Of a stretch of DNA of 64,000 nucleotides, positions 1 through 15,350 are shown piece after piece. The position numbers and the translations under genes were made by a program. Source of the stretch: Macrocybe gigantea (taxonomy: Eukaryota > Basidiomycota > Agaricomycetes > Agaricales > Callistosporiaceae); NCBI GenBank assembly GCA_011319805.1, contig SJRY01000244.1, forward strand, positions 372,001 through 436,000, in the 5' to 3' direction. Under the pieces are notes generated by a model. It searched no databases. It saw only the letters and a list, made by a program, of their open reading frames with translations, and was not told the DNA's origin. Positions within the stretch are counted from its first letter, which is position 1. Every line of letters starts with the position of its first letter.

Positions 1-3000
1 CACCAAGGCACGAGAGAACCCAAATACCATTGCATCTCCAACACCAAGAGCTAGTAATCCTGTGAATTGCAGTAGGCGAGTTGGCCTAAACGGGCCATCA
101 GAAACGCGGAGTTCTCCGTGTCCATATGCAATAAATCTTACCCTTCCAACCAGACTGATCCCGCACATCCCGTCAACAAATAGAAGTGACTGAGAATTGC
201 TGTTCCCCCATCTCGATGGTCCAAAAACTCGTTCATAAACAGGTGAACTGCAGCTCCGAACGGGTATATGGCGAAATATCGCACATATTCAGCGAATGTG
301 AACAGCGCAAAAGCGGCGCTGAACGAGAGATGAGCGAACGCAGGCTACAAATGGCAACACCAGGTTATTGCATATGAAACATGTGCCCGGAGGTTGGTGG
401 GAAATGGGCTCACATCATACGCCACTCCAGGGGTGAACATGACAACCGCCAGGGCATGAAAAAACTTCCTCCTCGCGTTCAGCCCCAAGGTAGGCACATG
501 TTTGTCGGCAGCATCCAACAGGTCGGTCGCGACGTGGCTGACGTTAGTCCCATTCGGAAGATTGGGCAGATTTGGCAAATTCGGAAGATTCGGAAACGTC
601 GAACTCAACGCATTGGACAGCCCAGGCGCTTGAGACGCGGAGGTGGCCGAAGATTCCGTAGACGGGACTGGAATTGAATCCGACCGTGCCCACGGGACAA
701 TAACAGTGGCGTCTGCGATAGTATTCCTCGCCCTGTACTTCCTTGACCTCGCCAATTGACGATTCCATCCTGCCACGCTGAGGCAACCAAGCAACCCCCA
801 GTACGCCAGCAACGCAGGACGGCTCCACTTCCTCTTGCCTTCGAGAAGCCAAAACACCACCCAGAGCCATGGATCCCTATTTCCGAGGCACCACCTAGTC
901 CACATGCCAATCAGCCCCCCTACAATGAGAACAGTCCCTGCGTAAAATCCAAGGGCGAGGTAGCGGCGATTACGTTGCTTGTCTTGAGGGAATCGCAAGC
1001 GGCGGACAGGTCTTTGCGCGATATGACGAGACAGAACCAGGAATGGCGACAGGAGAAATCCTGTCAAAAAAGATCCGGCGATCAATGCCGTCTGAAAAAT
1101 AAGGAGGGGGTTGGTAGACGGTATGTTTTGATGAAAGGCGTCGTGATGGGCCAGATCTAAGTACGGAAAAAGCAGGTCAATGACGAACGGCACTCAACAA
1201 TGTCATGCAGACCCTCACCCTAGCAATTGTGACATTCAAAAACTCCATACAGAGAGCAGTGCCTCCGAAACAGACCAGGGCAAGTTCGCCGAGGGTGAAT
1301 CCACGGTGGGCCAGGCGGAGAGCCATGTACAAAGTAAACTGGTAGAAGAAAGACCCTATGATTATCTCAAAATAGTTTAGGTCTACATGTGCAGACAGAT
1401 TAATGAGGTCCACGCATAGCAAGGGAAAGCCGCACGATACATACGTTGCCAAACGCCATATCCATTTAGATGTAAGAATGTTTTGAGCCCTAACATGCTG
1501 CTACCCACGGTGAGGGTGAACAGGATGTAGTACCACGCCCTGCGACCTTCGCTGCGCGGGACTGACGCTCGCTCACCTTCTGGAGCATTCCCCGAGTTCC
1601 TATAGTAAGCTTCAAGCCACCAAGAGGCGCATACGTGTACCAGTAAAATAGTGGAGCAAAACGTTGCGAGATCTAGAAGGTTGTAACGGGACAAGACCAG
1701 GGACTCCGATGCGGTGTATGGTCTCGGAGAACCATGAAGCTCCGCGGGGCTTCGATTCGCCATCCTGGGGCAAGATGGTCACAGGGGATATTGAAGACTC
1801 CGAAAGCTTCCTGAGGGAGACCAACAGTAATGCGCAAGCGATTAAAGGTCCCAGCAGAAGGCCGGTAAAAATTCCGTCATCCAAAGAATCCCTTTCAAGG
1901 CATGCATGTTATGCAATGACGGAAGAAAGGGAATCAAGGAGAGCTTACCGATAATTTTTCGGCACGGACATCCATATGAAACCGAAGTCGGATTTTTTAG
2001 GCGAAGTGATGGATAAGCTGTTACGTCTAAGTTCACGATCGTCGGAATTACGCGGTGATGGCGGACGGGGTTGTGATAATGATGATTGGAATGATAATGA
2101 TATTGGAGTAGACGCTGGAGAATTAATAGGCTTGAAATGCGTGAAATTGCTGTGGGTCCATATACTATATAAGACAGTTGCTATACTGAGGATGGTGATT
2201 TCTGGTGGTTCGTCAAATACATGTCGACAGGCTGGAAAATTACGAGCTTACCCCATATTATCCAATCATGGGTTACAGGATAGAGAATACGGGGACAATG
2301 AAAGCTGACAGACTCTGAAAGTGCCAGAACAGTGTACAGGAGCATTACAACAATGATGGTGGACTCGCCGAATTTTCGTATATCGGCGGAGTATGTCCAC
2401 ACCCAGGGGAAAGGGAACAGGCGTAGTTTGAACGCGATGGAGCCGGGCAGAAGCACCGCAGGCTCGTATCTCGGGCGCACCGAACGGGACACGGAAGGTG
2501 ACAAGTGTCGATGGGATTTGGGGGCGATGATAGAAACAGGTGAGAGACGAGTTACGGCGGGGGAGCGCGAGCGAGTGAAAGATTTGCGCGGCCTCAACAG
2601 ACCAGTTGTGGCCGAATTCAAATCAACAGACGGAGCACCATGTGGACTATCGTGTCGCACAACGGAGGGAGATTGTCTCTTCTGCTTGGAGTCTAGACCA
2701 CCTCTGACGCTGCTCTTGGAGAACCGCCGTCCACGAAACGCATTCATTGTCTCATCCTCTGTCTCTGATTCATCGGAACTACTTCTCGATGCAGAACTGA
2801 AACCAAATAGAAATCGGAGGATAAACACGAGCGAGAACAAGGTAAGAGGCGCAACGGGGACGAACCTTGAGGACCCAGCTTGATAGCTAGTGCTCCAATC
2901 CAGGTTTCCATTTGTTGTGTCAGGTCGCGATGTGGCGCTGCTCACCGAATTCAATCGCTTCCGTACGGAACGAGCGGTCTGCGCGGTCTTCCGAATCACG

Positions 3001-3287
3001 TCACCCCGGCCGGTGGATGCCCTGACAGAAGGCGGGGAAGGAGAAGAATGTGAGCGAGGCAGCTTGACGGATGCACGGGTGATATGTCCGCTTTCAAGGA
3101 GGACGTCAAGCTCGTTGCTGCGACTGCGAGACTCAAACTGGCCGAGCTGGACGTGGCTAGATCTCCAAAAATCATGTGACTTGCATTGGTCGTGTTTGCT
3201 TGGCCACCTGATTTGGTTAGACTTGGCGCGGTGGTCAGCTAATGAACACAACTTGTATGTAATAGTTTCTAAAGCTACCGTGACCAT
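1..3287 (-). CDS. SEC59: Dolichol kinase (Sec59 type), 3' end beyond window
   Basis: Polytopic ER membrane enzyme that phosphorylates dolichol with CTP to make the lipid carrier for N-glycosylation, GPI anchors and O-mannosylation. Exons on the minus strand: 3287-2252, 2114-1949, 1891-1445, 1382-1219, 1156-414, 344-142 and 85-28, where a donor (GTATTT) leads out of the window. Seen: a serine-rich N-terminus, many hydrophobic segments, the family motif RKFFHALAVVMFTPG in exon 5, then EYVRYFAIYPFGAAVH and GLLALGVGDAM near the C-terminus. Exon phases all join, but two single-base corrections are needed: one base too many near the G4 run at 1767-1770 and one missing in the G5 run at 1106-1110. 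The ATG at 3287 is the only upstream in-frame start; an unseen 5' exon is possible. It shares an 81-bp divergent promoter with UNG. The family call is confident; intactness is uncertain. Confidence 0.85.
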
Positions 3288-3368
3288 CTTTTTCTCTTTC
3301 TCCACGTCTTTTGCGCGCTGAACATAAGCGCGCGTTGGAAAACAACTTCAGTTACTCTACACCAGACC
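3288..3368. promoter_or_regulatory. Divergent promoter SEC59 / UNG
   Basis: Only 81 bp separate the two start codons, so both genes must share control sequences or have transcripts starting inside the neighbour. No TATA box is evident. Confidence 0.5.
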
Positions 3369-4949
3369 ATGGAAAAGTCGGTCTATCTCGAGGATCTCCA
3401 ACCACCAAAGAAAGACGCGTCGCAGGACGAAAACCAGAATCCAGCAGAGATGAAATCTGCGGCAGTTGTCGCAACGACCTCACTCAAGCGTCAGAGGACT
3501 CTCATGGACATGTTTGCGGGCGCTTCCCAGTCGTCCTCGGATTCCTCGAGTAAGAAGGTCAAGCTCACGGCAACAGCGACGCGATCGTCTTCGAACTTGG
3601 CGTCGGCAAAGAGCACCGAGTCCATCAATGGAAACCAAAGCTTTGGGTTGAAGAAGCTCAATTCCATCCCTTTCTCTCAGTCTGGCTATCTCGATTCGCT
3701 CTCTGAAGAGCAGAGACCCCTTCTGGAGCTGGAATGCGAAGTCCTGGGCAAAAGCTGGTGATTTGTTCTATCCTCCGCATTCTATCCTGTCGTTGGATTG
3801 ACTTTGATACCTTCGGTCCAGGTTGAAAGTCCTGAAGGACGAGATCAAAAAGCCGTATTTCATCTCCCTCAAAAAGTTTCTTTGGAACGAGGGTGTCAGA
3901 GGACCCAACGAGGACTACAGTCGTCTGAAAATATACCCCATCGTGAGTAGTCTTATTAATAATCAGTGTCGCAGGTTCACGCTTCGTCCTATAGCCAGAA
4001 ATATTTATGCCTGGTCCAATACGCCTTTAGGAAAGGTCAAGGTCGTGATTCTGGGCCAGGGTATGTTAACCGGTTTATGAGCTGCCAGCACCGTCTGACT
4101 GCTTCGTAGACCCCTACCATGGCCCTGGCCAAGCCCACGGTCCGTGTTCTCAGTATCCGAGGACGACGCGCGTTGGCTGAACTTCCGTTGACAGGTTTAT
4201 GTTTCTCTGTGCCGGTGGGAGTTGCCGTTCCTCCGTCCCTTAGAAATGTAAGTCATACTTGCCCCATGCATGGCCCGTTGCGATACCCATCAGGTTTCCT
4301 TGTTCAAAGATATATGCAGAATTAAGGGCTGAGTATCCGGTGTTTGAGCCGCCGAAGCATGGGTGAACGGATTTTGTCACATCAGTGTCGTTCCTACTGA
4401 CCCTGTCGCTCAGGAATTTATCCGCTTGGGCGAGTGACGGCGTTTTGATGCTGAACACCTGCCTTACGGTGCGAGCGGGTGAGGCTGGGTCTCACTCCAA
4501 CAAGGGTTGGGAGCAGTTCACAGATAGGGTCATCGATGTCGTTGACAAATACGGAGGTGCTAATCTGGGATCCGAAAGCGCCGGCGTCAGCAGGGGCGTA
4601 GTTTTCCTTGCATGGGGCGCTTGGGCTGCAAAGAGAGTCGAAAAGGTCAACAAGGTCAGGGTCCGAGGTGTATCGCATCCTTGTCTTGCGCTAATGAAAG
4701 ATAATGGAAACTGTCATCAGACAAAGCACCTCATTCTCAAGAGTGCCGTAAGTAGTGATCCGTGCGCTTCGCCATCCACCGCTTAATTTAACGAGTTTTT
4801 CCGTTCTTTTGCTGTAGCATCCTTCGCCCCTGTCAGCAAACCGGGGCTTTCTGGGCAATGGCCATTTCAAAGCTGCTAACGATTGGCTGGAACAACGTTA
4901 TGGACCTGAAGGCAAGGTTAACTGGTGCGATCTAAACATCAAGGAGTAA
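3369..4949 (+). CDS. UNG1: Uracil-DNA glycosylase, family 1
   Basis: Removes uracil from DNA as the first step of base excision repair, in nucleus and mitochondria. Exons: 3369-3757, 3822-3942, 3995-4060, 4110-4139, 4195-4247, 4310-4362, 4414-4654, 4721-4747 and 4818-4949, about 370 residues. Seen: an N-terminal region with a PCNA-binding PIP-box-like motif QRTLMDMF, the catalytic loop [13 protein letters not shown] with the water-activating Asp, the uracil-recognition segment [20 protein letters not shown], and the DNA-intercalating loop HPSPLS near the C-terminus. Eight introns of 49-70 nt interrupt it. The exon 2/3 junction joins in frame only if one G is added before the donor at 3943, giving [12 protein letters not shown] across the junction; otherwise the protein would be truncated there. 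Confidence 0.93.
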
Positions 4950-5481
4950 ACGGTGTTAGGGCCAGAACCTGCCCTTGACGTTTCATGCCCCGATTGATTG
5001 ACAGACTGCCAACAATACATCCCGCTGCTGGCGTGGCGTTGGGATCCTACGTTGGCTTAATCGATACCATGGAATGATGTGTATACCGAAATTGTTAATG
5101 ATTTACTTGGCTTTGGCATGCAGGGGCGCACGTGTTGCAAAAGGGGTTACACTGATGACTGTCTCACAAGTACCTTTGTGGCGCACAAGGTCCAAATTAT
5201 GCATGTAAGCATCATGTCAAGTCAGGAGGTGGCCGGCATAAAGATATAGCCTTATGTCCGGAGCGCCCACGCCAGGAGGAATCAGAAATAGATGTGTCTG
5301 TTGTATGTAGAGTAAGGGACAAAATAGAGTCACTCGTTCTAAAATACCAGTGATAGCGGGCGAAGGGAAAAACGAATTGTAACAATACAGGGTTCGTTGT
5401 GGACTTGTCGTCGTTGGTATGAATTAGTCCTAATATTAAAAATACGCCGGAAGCCAAAAAAGGGATCAATGGAGAAGGCCG
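4950..5481. other. Convergent intergenic region UNG / bZIP
   Basis: About 530 bp between the stop codons of two converging genes. It presumably holds both 3' untranslated regions. No further gene or repeat is visible. Confidence 0.5.
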
Positions 5482-6603
5482 TCAGGGCAATGAATTTATG
5501 CGACCATCGGGGCCATATGCAACTCGGTACGATTGTGTCTGGTGCCCATTGTTGTCATGTAATCGGTGGAGGTCAGGTTGTCGCACATTTTGCTGAAACT
5601 GGACAGGGTTAGGAAGGTGGGGGAATCCTTGCCCGATGGAGAAATTCTGGGATTCAGTGAGTGTACGTCGATGGGTGTACGGAATGGGGGACTCTCTATG
5701 TCCGGCATCGCCGTGCCCATGTACCGGCGTTGTGGACGACGGAGGCGGGCTGTGGGAATGCAGGGTGCTTGCGGACTCGTGCGGCGCATACGGAGACTGT
5801 GTGTACGGATCATGATGGCGCGAATGGGGATCCCTGAGGCTATCATTGCTACGCATGACGAAGCTTTGACTGCTGTAGGGCCCAGCGATGGAACGATCAT
5901 TAGCGCTGGTGTAGTGGGTCTGCGACGCCATATAGATGCTATTGGACGGTGGTAACGGATTGCGCGACGATGAGGGCATGGAGCCATCGTACGCATAATG
6001 CAGTGTCGTCTTTGACGGCAAAGACGTTGACATGGGAGCCAGCTGATATGGTGGCTCAGAAGAACTAGGCATGTCGGACTGGTGCTCGTGCATCATCAGT
6101 GTGTGGTCCCACGAACCACTGCTGATGACCTGCATCGGACGAGAGGAGGGAGTGGCGGTGGCCGCGGCCGGGGAAAGTGAGTTGGTGCGTGTAGACGGGG
6201 GCGAATCCGCAGAGGACGAATCGCGACTGGGAAAATAGTCGACGCGGTGAGATGAGGATGAGGCGACGGCAGCAGCGACACTGCTGCTGGCTGCGGTCGG
6301 ACTTTCATAGGTCTTGGGCTTATCCTTACCCGTAGGCCCCTTCCCCAAGGGTGGTCGGTCGGCTGGAGGCCAGTTAACCAACTCCCTCAGTTGGCTGTTC
6401 TCCGCCTCTAGCTCGGATACTCTCTGTTCCAAGGCCTATTTGAAAAAGTGAGTGCAAATGGAATTAATGGAAATTTCACATATTCGGCGAGGATGACATA
6501 CCTGCAAATGGGCAGCGCGCCGGGCACGAAACGCTCGTTGGACGTCTCTGGCACGGTTTGGAGGGAGGTTGTCATTTCTCTTGCGACCGCGCTTTGAAGA
6601 CAT
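5482..6603 (-). CDS. bZIP transcription factor (Yap-like basic region)
   Basis: Sequence-specific nuclear transcription factor, 351 residues, from two exons: 6603-6502 and 6435-5482, with a 66-nt intron. The first exon encodes the basic region NRARDVQRAFRARRAAHLQ. The leucine zipper follows across the splice (ALEQRVSELEAENSQLRELV). The QRAFRxR pattern resembles AP-1/Yap-like fungal factors, but the canonical NxxAQ start of that region is altered, so target genes cannot be inferred. The remainder is a long Ser/Pro/His-rich, probably disordered region with short-lived-protein character. The start ATG directly follows a CTTAG, so an intron in the 5' leader is possible. The gene lies downstream of XPB on the same strand, about 460 bp away. 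Confidence 0.85.
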
Positions 6604-7062
6604 CTAAGGACGTGGGGTGTAAGAGAGACAAAAGCGATGGTGGAGGGAGATTGTTGCTTATTGGGTAGCTAAGCGAGCATATAAAAGGACCTCCGTAGTC
6701 CATCGGATTGATCGAATCTTGACATACCTTTTTTGTAGTCTCCCCTACCCCTTCGTCTACGATCGGATTAAATAAAGCTTGGTCTGGCCCGATTGCAACG
6801 ATCCACTCCATCCCACCTGCGCGCAGCGCCGTGTCGTGCAAAATTATTACACCGTGTCTCAGACCGCAACTCAATGCATTCTCTGTTTCACATAATTCTC
6901 AACGGTTCTTTTTACTCCAAGTATTAGTCAGGTTCTACGCTAGATTCAATCAACGAGGACACGTCCTTATCACGAGGTCCGTACCGTCCAATCATTCCTG
7001 ATCCAACAACACCCCTTCAAAACGCAATAGGCTGTGCGTCCGAATGTCCCGAATATCAGCGT
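6604..7062. other. Upstream region of bZIP gene
   Basis: About 460 bp between the XPB stop and the bZIP start. It must hold the XPB 3' UTR and the bZIP promoter and leader. A CTTAG immediately before the ATG suggests a leader intron. No other gene is seen. Confidence 0.45.
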
Positions 7063-10551
<3,489 letters not shown>

Positions 10552-10752
10552 GGCACTTGCAGAGATGGATGACTGGAGCGGAGGCTTAGTGTTGTGCTGA
10601 GGTCATCTCTTGATGAGTAAGCAAATGTTTGAAGCGGAGTTTCAATTTCAATGTCAAATGGACAGGTGTCATTTTTCATCGTTATACACAACGCTCATCA
10701 CTCCCTCGTTGTGACCGCTGTAATCTTGTTATTTCTTGGTTAAACATATACG
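10552..10752. promoter_or_regulatory. Divergent promoter XPB / BBP
   Basis: A 201-bp interval separates the start codons of a general transcription/repair factor gene and a core splicing factor gene read in opposite directions. No TATA box is obvious. Confidence 0.5.
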
Positions 10753-12610
10753 ATGTGGCGACCCGCAACCCAGCAAGTAACCGGCACGAACGATGGTAAT
10801 TATTTCTGTATTTTTCTGTATTTTTTTTTTTTTTTTTTTTTTGGATATGCTGACGGATATCGGTCGTACTAGTGCCTCTTGGACAACGCCGGCGTTTTGG
10901 GCCTGCGCCCGTTGAAGATACTGCTCCGCCCCAGCTCGCGCAACCCTCCCCTTCTGCGTACCCCAGACATCAGTATCAGCAGGATCACGATAGCCCAAGC
11001 AAACGGGGTAGAGAAGAATCGCCAAGTACCGGCGACCCAAAAGGTAAGGAAAAATAGCTCGATATTGACTAAGGACTCCATAGTCCTATTTTATTTGATC
11101 AACATAGCTTCAAACTCGTCGTTGAAAGCTAACCTTGGATAGGCATTGCCTGCCATCCAGTTTACCATGAACTGTACTAACTGTTGTACTAACCCTTGCT
11201 CGTTCTATTACTCCCTTAGTTGATTCTAACGCCCCTCGCAAACGGCGTAGCCGTTGGGGAGAAGCTAAAACTGATATCCCCGGTTTACCGACTGCAATAT
11301 CTGCGGCCGGTGTTTCTCAGGCTCAGCTTGACAACTACGCTATCCACCTCCGATTGGAAGAGATTAACCGCAAACTTCGCTTAAACGATTTTGTACCTCC
11401 AGAACGCGAAAGGTATGTCTTAGATGGTGATATCTCTCGACCGCATACACTTATCGCTTGTTTCTTAGATCACCTTCTCCCCCGCCCACATATGATGCTC
11501 ATGGTAGACGGACAAACACACGCGAGGTTCGATACCGCAAGAAGCTCGAGGACGAACGTATCAGGCTAGTCGACCGAGCCATGAAGAATGATCCTAATTT
11601 TCGTCCACCTGTTGAATATCACCAACAAAAGCGTTCTCAACGCCCCTCTGAGAAAGTCTACATTCCTGTCAAGGAGTTTCCTGAGATCAATTTCTTTGGA
11701 TTACTGGTTGGTCCTCGCGGCAACAGTCTGAAGAAGATGGAGCGCGAGAGTGGTGCCAAGATTAGTATCCGTGGGAAAGGCAGCGTAAAGGAAGGGAAAG
11801 CTCGACCTGATCAGTATGCAGAAGACGCGGAAGAAGATCTTCACTGCTTAGTCATCGCAGATTCTGAGGATAAAGTCGCGGCTTGCGTCAGGATGATTAA
11901 CAGAGTTATTGAAACGGTATGTTTTTTGTGACTTTTCTTGAACAACACATCTTACAATCCCGTAGGCTGCATCCACCCCTGAAGGCCAAAATGATCACAA
12001 GCGTAACCAGCTTCGCGAACTTGCAGCATTAAATGGTACTCTTCGCGACGATGAAAACCAGATTTGCCAGAATTGTGGTGGGGTTGGACATCGCAAATAC
12101 GATTGTCCGGAGCAACGTAACTTTACTGCTAACATCATTTGTCGAGTTTGTGGAAGCGCCGGACACATGGCTCGCGACTGCACTGTCAACAAGGACCCTA
12201 ATACTGTGCAGAACGCTGGACCTACGCCTCCGCAGCTGAATAGAAGTGGTTTTGACTCGGAATACGCTAGCTTGATGGCAGAGCTCGGAGAGGGTAATGG
12301 CGCGTCGCACGACCCCGCCAAGCCGTCTTGGGCTACACCGAGCCTAGGTCACGATATCACTGCGGGCGGGTCCAACATTCCTCCTTGGCGTCGACCTGAA
12401 GCTTGGATACAGCCTAACGTGCAGCAGTCACAAATGGGTGGTTATCGTCCCCCTCAACCTTATGGTGCAGGCTATGGCACACAGGCTGGCACCTACGGCT
12501 CTGCCAGTCAGTGGCTGGGATACCAATCGACCGGTTATCAGCAGCCTCAAGATTATCCGAACTACGCAGCTTATTACCAGGGGCAATACGCACAGCAGCA
12601 GACAACCTAA
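10753..12610 (+). CDS. MSL5: Branchpoint-binding protein SF1/BBP
   Basis: Nuclear pre-mRNA splicing factor that recognises the intron branch point and cooperates with U2AF in early spliceosome assembly. Exons: 10753-10795, 10873-11043, 11220-11412, 11469-11916 and 11966-12610; 499 residues. Seen: N-terminal [11 protein letters not shown], a linker rich in Ser/Pro, then a STAR-type KH domain ([31 protein letters not shown]) followed by the QUA2-like helix, and two CCHC zinc knuckles ([28 protein letters not shown]). The C-terminal 150 residues are Gly/Tyr/Gln/Pro rich. The ATG in exon 1 is preferred because the exon 1/2 junction yields GTND-VPLGQ in frame. Intron 1 contains a 22-nt T run (10821-10842). 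Confidence 0.96.
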
Positions 12611-13028
12611 TCACTCTCGCCTTCTCTTCTTCACCTTCTAACATGCAGTAATAGCACTAAAGAACCGAAAACCAGTCTCACAGGCCTCTCTACTCTTTCC
12701 AATTCGTTGACAGCACTTCGATATTGCCCTTCTCCTTCGCGTGGACGCCTTCGCTTTTTCGATCAGGAGGGTGACCAGTTGACAGGTATACGACTATTGT
12801 TAGGGTCTCGCTGACAGTCTACGACTGATATCACAGCGTCGTCTATGTATTGCTAGCGCCCTTAGCGTAGTATTTTTTATTCAACCAACTTTGAACATGT
12901 CAGATTGTATATTTTTGGTTGCGGGCGACTGAGTGTATTCAACCATCCATCTCTAGTATGCAACCGGGTGGATCCTTCAATCCTGTGAGAAGTTGACCAC
13001 CTAGGATGAACAACCGTATGCATGCCAT
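12611..13028. other. Convergent intergenic region BBP / NSUN5-like
   Basis: About 420 bp between two converging stop codons; expected to carry both 3' UTRs. Nothing else recognised. Confidence 0.5.
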
Positions 13029-14937
13029 TCACGGATTTTTCTTTTTCTTTCTTTTCTGCTTCGGCAAATGCTTACCCTGATCATCCTTATCGATCTCGTC
13101 TATCGTTCGTTTATGAGTACGGCCAACGCTTCTCACGAAGCAAGACACAAAAAAGCCGTTCGTGCCATCTTCACTTGGCGAACAACGCAGTAACGACGAG
13201 GCATGGCCTGCTTTCAACTGTTAGACTAAACCAGAGCGAGACGATCGAGCTGTCATACCAGGGATATCGAGTTCTTCAGGGATACCTCTGCGGTTCCAGC
13301 CGGGCAGGACCTCACTGGGCGGGGCTAGAGAAAACCCTCCGTCTTTCGCTTCGTCGGAGATGAGCGAGCCACGGACAACGTGCTCATTTTCAGTCGCGTG
13401 CACGCTACACGTCGAATACACGATTTTCTGAACGCCAGGAACTAAGATTTGGTTCAAAGGGGTGAAAAGACGGAGAACCCTCAAAGAATTAAGTCCCAGA
13501 CGTGCGGTGTCATCTCATAGGAATCTACGCACATTTCATGGCATGCTTCACCATCATCAATTGGAAGGCAGACAGTTTGTTAAGCCGATCTTGGCGATCA
13601 GCATCATTCTCAGACGCTGAGCAGATAGGTATATCGGTATCAGCGACACGACATATTCCTTTATGGATGAAAAAGGGGGATAACCTTGTTCAAGGAGGTA
13701 GTCCAGTCTATTGACGATGCCTGAGCCGCTGCAGGAAGGGTCGAGAAGACTGCAGGCGATATGTCAGATCGACCCCCACTGATGCTCGGGAGACACCCGA
13801 TATGCTTACATATGCGTCACACTTCGATATTTCGGATCCTGAGGGTCGACGGAAAGGAAATTTGCATTCACCGTCTCCACATTTTTGCAGCCAGCTTTAG
13901 ACACCATGGCTTTGAGGGTCGAGTATCGCTTCTTGTCTCTCTCAAAGGCCAAGAGCTGTCAATGAACGCTCGTCAGCAGATCTAACCCCTAACAATCCCG
14001 GATATATTTGCTGGTCGACGTTTGTACCTTTCCATTGTTTTTCATTAGTGCGCTGAGGTAGGTCGTCTTGTTCCCAGGTGCCGCCGTGGCGTCAATCACG
14101 AAGCTGTCATCTGAGTTTGGAGGACTCAGAACAGCGGCAGGAAAGCACGAGGCCTTGTCCTGTAGTATGATCTTGCCGTCCTTGTAAGAAGGATCGTCCA
14201 GTAAAGATGTTTGAGGGGAGAAAGCTAGTAATTCAGGAATATGGTCATCCTTTTTGAACCCCGTTCTGTCCCGAAAAACTGTGAACGCATGTTCAAGAAA
14301 CCCCTTAAATGCCTACTTTGATGCGAAGGGATCTGAAAGTGTGAAACCACGAGATAGAAAATAATCAACTGCCTCTGCGGTTGTCCACATTAACGTGTTG
14401 ACCCTGACATAACGCGGTATTCGTGCTATATATCGTAGAGATAGGGTAAGGAAGGTTCTTCAATGAAACCGAAAACAGGAACCGACATGCTCGCTCGTCC
14501 TCATTCTGCGCCAAAGACTCATTAGATTGGATTCCGCGTTTAATTTTAATCTTCTGGAACTCTCCACGAAGACGGGTCTTGTGCCTTAGTACCGCTTGCT
14601 TGATAGGTCCGTCTCCTGCCTGTATACCACTCGACAGCAACAGGTCATGCACAAGAACGAGGGCCAAGTTCAACGAGGTGAGCTTCTTTCGCTCTTGTTT
14701 CATGAGGCCAGCTTCATTTATGACATCGATCAAGACAGCTTTATCTGCGAAGGTAGGTTTATGCGTGAGGCATCCTAGACGTTGGAAGTTTTCATTCTTA
14801 CATTTCAGGGTTTCTATCACCAGCGCCGCAGTTCTCTTCCTGTCTCTCTCCGGCAGAGTGGCAATAAGGCTCTTGATCGAACCCTCCTTGGCATTTAGGC
14901 GGTCGAGAGTTTTTGCGGCCTCGAAGTAGAAGTTCAT
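13029..14937 (-). CDS. RCM1: rRNA cytosine-C5 methyltransferase, NSUN5/Rcm1 type
   Basis: S-adenosylmethionine-dependent methyltransferase; NSUN5/Rcm1 enzymes make a single m5C in large-subunit rRNA in the nucleolus. Exons: 14937-14802, 14744-14487, 14425-14317, 14265-14028, 13955-13810, 13749-13685, 13616-13533, 13441-13259 and 13207-13029; 465 residues, all phases consistent. Seen: an N-terminal helical domain beginning MNFYFEAAKTLDRL, RNA-binding segment RIPRYVRVNTLMW, SAM-binding motif IDATAAPGNKT, ILLDPSCSGSG (motif IV), YSTCSVH (motif VI, catalytic Cys), and a Lys-rich tail KQKRKKKKNP that can serve as nuclear/nucleolar signal. The start is the first ATG giving the conserved N-terminus. 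Assignment to NSUN5 rather than NOP2 rests on overall length and the N-terminal domain. Confidence 0.92.
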
Positions 14938-15308
14938 TGGGTGCGTCTGGATGCTGGTCACATTAGCAGGCCGTCGACGTCAATCACGACGTATTTATAA
15001 CGCGAACTTTGCGCTGTTAGAGACTTGGCATGCCTGCGACGAACAAGTCAGCGATTAGTTCACAGCGACGTGCACGGATGCCCAAAGTCAGAGTGTCAAA
15101 TGTCGACAGTTCTGGCGTGTCCCAGTTCAGACAATGTAGATAAGCTATATAGACCATCACGTAGTTGAAGAAAATGGCGACGGGGACTTACCAGACGATG
15201 AGGGTGTAAGGCAAGTTTCAATCTCCGCTACAAAAAGTTTTCGCGTTTGGCGTGTTCGTGTCGCGTCTAGCCCATCCTTCGGCTTCCCATTACACCACGC
15301 GCCCCACA
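14938..15308. promoter_or_regulatory. Divergent promoter NSUN5-like / J-protein
   Basis: About 370 bp between two divergent genes, including the leader of the J-protein transcript, whose first intron probably begins at 15309. No canonical heat-shock element array could be confirmed by eye. Confidence 0.4.
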
Positions 15309-15350
15309 GTATGCATATATGTTCTCTGAGTGATACCTTTCGCCTGACTT

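Noticed and set aside
1749..1790. An 18-nt GTGACC...CCCCAG intron to explain the SEC59 frame change
   Set aside because: Far below any workable intron size in this window (minimum seen about 48 nt); a base error is simpler.
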